Shown: one piece after another, positions 59,719-64,000 of the stretch | How the letters are laid out: each line of letters begins with the position of its first letter | Numbering within the stretch: position 1 is the first letter of the stretch | Assembly (NCBI GenBank): GCA_014218235.1 | Contig: CM024753.1 | Location: forward strand, 1,426,001 to 1,490,000 | Length of the DNA: 64,000 bases | Direction of reading: 5' to 3' | Source: Colocasia esculenta | Lineage: Eukaryota; Streptophyta; Magnoliopsida; Alismatales; Araceae | Program-made: the position numbers and the translations under genes | Notes under the pieces: model-generated | The model's input: the letters and a program-made list of their open reading frames with translations, nothing else | What the model was told of the DNA's origin: nothing | Database searches by the model: none

Positions 59719-62009
59719 TGTAACACCCCGGCCCCCTTGGGCCCTCGGCCCCGTCCTCTGGGTCGCGGCAGGGCGACTGTCGCGACGTGGTTCCGTTCGC
59801 GTCGATGTTTTATTCTGATTGGGATTGCGACAGGGGGTATGTCGCCTTCTTGAAGGCGACATACCCACTGTCGCCTTCGGGTTTGATGGATGGAGACATG
59901 GGGTATGTCGTCTTCTTGAAGGCGACATGGCCTGTCGCCTTCCCATCGCGTTGCCCCAGACGCCGTCTGACAGACGTGACGGGCGTCCTTTGTGTCAGTA
60001 CGGCTCTGGCGGTGTCGGGTGAACACGACAAGATGGTTGTCGCCTTCACTTTTTCGAATTCCGAGATTTGACCGTTGTCAGTGGGTTGCGACGGGGGGTA
60101 TGTCGCCTTCTTGAAGGCGACATGGCCTATGTCGCATTCTCAGGCACCGCGAGCTTAAAGCCCGGGCGCCCGAGCCCCTTCCCCCTCTCTCGCGCCTCTC
60201 CTTCCCCCTTCTTTCTCTCTCGCCCTCTCCGAGCTTCCGGCGGTTTTGGGGTGCCTCCCCCGTGTTGAGGCGGCCGTTCTGAGGAGGGTGACGCTCCGTT
60301 CGTGCAGGGGTCGTGTTCGTGCCGTGCGGTGCGAAGAGGAGACGGCCAAACCTACGAGAAGGCCCCAACGGGTGCATTCTTCGCGTGGAGGTAGGGACAT
60401 CCGACTCCTTCGCCCTAAGCATGATCCCCTCCCCGTCTAGACCGTGGTTCTCGCGTGATTGGGGTTTGGGGAGTGTGAGAACTCCATGCTCGTGTGAGTG
60501 AGGTTTTCCTCCGAGCGTAGAATCCATGTTCTTGGGGTGTTCGAGGGTGGTTTGTGTGTTCAATGGCTTTCTAGCATGATAAGCATGCTCCCCTCCCTCG
60601 CCGTGTAGTGTTTCTCCCGTTTCGAGGAGGTTCCCGGAGAGAGAGCTCCCGGAACCCCCGTCTGGCCTGAAGGCGACATAGGCCATGTCGCTACCTGACT
60701 GGTAAGGCGACACCATGTGTGTCGCAACCAGGGTTGCGACAGGGCCTATGTCGCATTGAGAAGGCGACAGGCCCTATGTCGCCTTCTCAGTCCAGAGGCA
60801 GGTTGTGCTTCCGCCGCTTCCGTTTTCGCTTTACTGTACCGTGGCACCTGTGCTAGTTCCCTAGTACGGTCTCACACTAGTCGTTCGCCCGGTGCGCGGC
60901 ACTTGAGGGCTTGTCCCGTGCGAGAGGTTGTTACCGTTACCTGGGACCCCCGTCCTCGGGAGCCTGTTGAGGGAGTACTCCGGGCTACGAGTGTGCTCAA
61001 GTTGGCAGCCACCTAGGCGGACTCTGGAGCTGAGGGGAAAACGGTGGTTAGGACAGTGGCGTGTGAGTCGCTTGCAGAGCTCTCGTGGTTGGTCTGGGAT
61101 GTCGAGGACAGTTTGGAGTTCTACCCGGCGCAGGCCAACTAGTCCTGTTTCTCACTACCTCGCTCCTTGCGGCCCCGGAACCGCTCGGGGAGGTCAGGCG
61201 TGGGACCGTAGTCCGGCCAGACTACGGCGGTTACTGTTGTTGTACTTGTGTCCTACCATGCTCTGACGAGACGCGAGGGCCAGGACCTAGGTCGAGGATA
61301 AGACGTCTGTGGACGCACCTGACCGTCTGACTAGTGGTGTTGTTCCCGTAGCTAGTGTTCCTTGTCCAGGCGAAGTTCCCTCCGTCTATGTTTTACTAGC
61401 CGTGTGGTGGTCACAACGGGCAGTCGTACGGAGTTTCCGACCGAGAGTACTTTCCGTACCGTGTTAGCTTTAGCTTAGCTTCCGCACTTCCTTTGTAGGT
61501 AGAAAGATATAAACTGATGTCTTTCCTTTATTAAATAGTTGTATATGTTCCTCTGCCTGTTTAGAGCCAGTAGGAGATTGGTAGTCCCTACTGAGCTTCT
61601 GTTGTGAAGCTCATCCCTCTGTTTTCCAGGTGAGTCTTCCCAGCAGCGGCAGGGCGCGCGTCGGGCGGAGGAGACGGGGCGATAGTCTTGGTCCCCGTAG
61701 CTAGCAGTGGTCCCCCCTTTCAGTGTACGTCACCCTCGGGGTATGCCCCTAAGGGACTTGTCTCTCCCCTTTCCTTACTTGTACTAGTGTGCGTGCGTTG
61801 GGACTGTACTTAGAGCGGTACGCAGCGGTCTCGCTTTACTTTCCTGTTTCCGCTTGTGCGCTTCTAGCTTAGCAGTTGACGTTTACCTCCGTTACATATC
61901 CTGTCAGACGCGTGTTATAGCCCTTCCGGGTCCCCCCTGGTCCGTGGACGGCGACCGCGAAAATCGGGTCCTCAGCGTGGGCCGAGGGTCGGGTTCTCGG
62001 GTCGTTACA
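59719..62009 (+). repeat. 3' LTR of the chromovirus, 2291 bp, with internal palindromes
   Basis: Begins TGTAACACCCC and ends GGGTCGTTACA, so TGTAAC/GTTACA form the terminal inverted repeats. GC-rich throughout. In the first 1.1 kb the word GTCGCCTTC-(TT)-GAAGGCGAC occurs as near-perfect palindromes around 59840-59860, 59908-59930 and 60101-60122. Related half-copies lie at about 59931-59942, 60668-60690 and 60735-60790. Beyond about 61490 the sequence becomes more AT-rich. Open frames in the LTR look composition-driven. Confidence 0.88.
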
Positions 62010-62523
62010 ATTTTTTTGTCAGACGATCAAAATTGCTTGCGAGACCTCAATTCAAAATCGACACTTCCAATAGAACATACTAGATCTAATTCTAATATTT
62101 CTACTCCAATACCTAAATTTATCTCCAAAAATATGATTGCAAGTACATGATCTGATCTAATATGACACACTTTCAGTCAAACAGTATAACTTTTCACTCG
62201 ATTATCGAAATCACTTTTAAGATCACAATTCGAAATCAAAATTTTGAGACATTAGATGCCTTTTATTGCCTCTGACTGTAAGACGTCATTTCTGACTCAA
62301 AACTTTTTCATTTTATATCTAAAATTACAATTTTAGTGGATATTCTTCATATTTAGAAGGTTTCCAAATAAACAAATATACGTAACATTTTTCTCTATTA
62401 TATAAATCACTTATGAAACCACAATTTAGAGTTAACCTATCGCTATGGTCGAAAATTACGATCATCTCGATATGAGAATTCTTCCTAAAGTTGTAAATAT
62501 AAATACGCAACTATAGACGACAT
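62010..62523. repeat. Satellite block D-A-B, near-identical copy of 57390-57903
   Basis: From TTTTTTTGTC onward it follows the left-flank block base for base with only scattered changes, and both end in TATAGACGACATG. It contains one D, one A and one B monomer. The similarity is visibly higher than between neighbouring higher-order units inside the main array. Confidence 0.9.
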
Positions 62524-62931
62524 GTTCTTCGGGTCTTGGGGGAAAAAAACTTTTTTGTGGAATTTGTATGACCATTGAGGAACCTCCTTTTTTATTTCTT
62601 TTATTTCAAAAAACAATATATCCTTTCTCTCGAAATATGAATAAATGGAAGTTTTAACTCCTAAAAAAACACTCTACTAATGGTTGATTTCTAGCCAGCT
62701 ATATGTGATAAGGTCAGTCTGACCCGCAAGGGTTTTTGATGGATTGACCACTGCAGGCCCGAGATCAAAACTCAAATGTTGACAGGGAGAACTGAGGAAC
62801 AAGAATTCTCTGTTGACAAAGCCAAACCGACCTGCAAAAAAATCAATCCGAAAGAGACTTCCCAAAGCCAAGACTCAGATGGTCAAGTCTATATTCTCTA
62901 CACCTTACTCGATCTAAGGAGAAGAACAAAT

Positions 62932-62936
<5 letters not shown>
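62524..62936. other. Spacer right of the satellite, no gene
   Basis: Sequence character changes abruptly after 62523 to ordinary AT-rich spacer. No coding or RNA gene was recognised. Confidence 0.4.
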
Positions 62937-62977
<41 letters not shown>

Positions 62978-63066
62978 CCCTTACCTATGATTGTTGGCCT
63001 TCCTTTGAGAGAGAGAGAGAGAGAGAGAGAGAGCTCCTTTACCTATGATTGTTGGCCTTCCTTTGA
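62937..63066. repeat. (GA)n microsatellite with a duplicated 35-bp unit
   Basis: Two GA tracts (about 62937-62974 and 63009-63032). Each is followed by the same 35-bp unit (CTCC-TTACCTATGATTG, then GTTGGCCTTCCTTTGA), differing by one base. It probably arose by slippage or unequal exchange at the GA tract. Confidence 0.9.
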
Positions 63067-63511
63067 ACATAGCTCGGGGTTGGGGGGGTAAAGGGAAATG
63101 ATGGTATCCGATATGAAACTAAGTCTCTTTGATGCCTTTCCCACTTCCCTGTTTCCTTCTTTGAAGGCCATAGCTGAGCCAAGCTCAGTGACTTAATTGG
63201 GCCCGGCCCAGATGGCCAATCACCATTGCTTTCCACAACCTCCCATGTAATAGCATCCCAAGCTTATAATCAAGTATTGAAAGGGGTTTGTGTTTGTAGC
63301 CCCCGTGATCAAGAGGTAGGAAAGAAAAACAGTAATAAAAAGCAAACAAGAAAAGTATACAAAACCAGAAGTGAAAATAACATTTTTACGCTTTCAAAAA
63401 AAGGTAAGCAATTACATCTGAAGTGATCACTAAGAAGGGCAAACCTCTACACATCTCTCCTACCAGAAAACAAGAACCGAGGTGAGAATTCAAGTATTAG
63501 TATATGACAAT

Positions 63512-63627
63512 ATGTTACTGCTATAGTAACATAGGTCGGCTCCTGCCGAGGTGACCTCAATCTGGCGAGAAGCACCTCAGACGTCACCTCGGCAGGAGCC
63601 GACCAATGTTACTATAGTAGTAACAGT
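63512..63627. repeat. Short hairpin element with ~42-bp arms
   Basis: The left arm begins TGTTACTGCTATAGTAACAT and continues AGGTCGGCTCCTGCCGAGGT. The right arm is the inverted copy with about two mismatches. The loop is about 30 nt. The ends themselves are small palindromes (GTTACTnCTATAGTAAC). It may be a tiny MITE or a small-RNA hairpin. No clear target duplication. Confidence 0.75.
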
Positions 63628-64000
63628 ACATACTGTGAGTAAGCATTTATCCATACGTGATTACAGGGATGCGAATGACAAGTATAGATTTGAATGGTGA
63701 AGTTAGTGTACAAGTCAAAAAGTTGCTAGCAGCACAGTGCTCATAACAGAAAAAAAAAATTGAGAAGACAACTGGTGGGCAGTGCCAAGAATCTGATAAT
63801 TAACCAAACAGCATGAGATGGAACACAAGGAAATTCAGATTTGCAGGTCAATTGTAGCCAAGTTACACTGAGATGAGGATATGGAGGTGAGAGGCAAAGA
63901 GCCCATCAAATTGAAAGGCATTGTGTATGGTACTATTGGACAAAATTGTATGCAGATTTAGCTACTAGACAGAGAACTGTAAGCCAAGCCATCTCTTATT
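63628..64000. other. Right-edge spacer
   Basis: No gene, RNA or repeat border was recognised. A gene could begin beyond the window. Confidence 0.3.

Larger units (their letters stand above)
57904..62009 (+). mobile_element. 5'-truncated Ty3/gypsy chromovirus (Del/Tekay type) with intact 3' LTR
   Basis: It starts abruptly inside the RNase H domain, runs through integrase and a C-terminal chromodomain-like region, then a polypurine tract and a complete LTR. The order RT-RNaseH-INT-CHR with TGTAACACCCC at the LTR start is characteristic of plant Del/Tekay chromoviruses. Neither gag, protease nor the RT core is present, and no 5' LTR is seen. On both sides it abuts satellite array sequence. Confidence 0.9.

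Noticed and set aside
59787..61330. Several 60-210-codon open frames in the chromovirus LTR
   Set aside because: They follow the GC-rich palindromic sequence on both strands and show no protein domain.

Overview
This is plant nuclear DNA, most likely from a commelinid monocot; a Zingiberales-type genome would fit, but the species is inferred, not read. The reasons are split genes with GT-AG introns and one U12-type intron, GC-rich coding exons (XTH, 4CL) set in AT-rich spacers, and spacers packed with plant transposons: hAT and Mutator-type MITEs, a plant LINE carrying RNase H, a SINE, and a Del/Tekay-type Ty3/gypsy chromovirus.

Five protein-coding genes can be reconstructed exon by exon with consistent splice phases. 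(1) A GDSL esterase/lipase, + strand, 450-4418, 5 exons, 407 aa. (2) A group III-type xyloglucan endotransglucosylase/hydrolase, - strand, 10971-13218, 4 exons, 354 aa. (3) A plastid-targeted DUF760 protein like UV-B-induced At3g17800, - strand, 20238-28749, 3 exons, 411 aa. (4) An AE7/MIP18-family cytosolic Fe-S assembly protein, - strand, 32984-37945, 5 exons, 159 aa. (5) A 4-coumarate:CoA ligase, - strand, 41633-46364, 5 exons, 564 aa. They are independently transcribed housekeeping or cell-wall/phenylpropanoid genes, not an operon or cluster.

The rest is mobile DNA that can often be dated by nesting. A 5'-truncated LINE (21522-26747, 16-bp target duplication) lies in the last intron of the DUF760 gene. 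Two hAT MITEs with perfect 8-bp duplications later landed in its coding region. The third AE7 intron holds a tandemly duplicated segment and a hAT element with a Mutator-like foldback inside it. Between the DUF760 and AE7 genes sits a 2.5-kb near-complete palindrome (29112-31617) with a tRNA-like Pol III module in each arm. From 38 to 55 kb lie SINE, hAT and Mutator MITEs and LTR-like pieces.

The right end (about 55115-57903 and 62010-62523) is a satellite-like array of roughly 185-bp monomers arranged in a four-monomer higher-order repeat of about 737 bp. It is interrupted by a truncated chromovirus with an intact 2.3-kb 3' LTR (57904-62009). The array block D-A-B is present almost identically on both sides of the chromovirus. 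This is the most unusual structure in the window.
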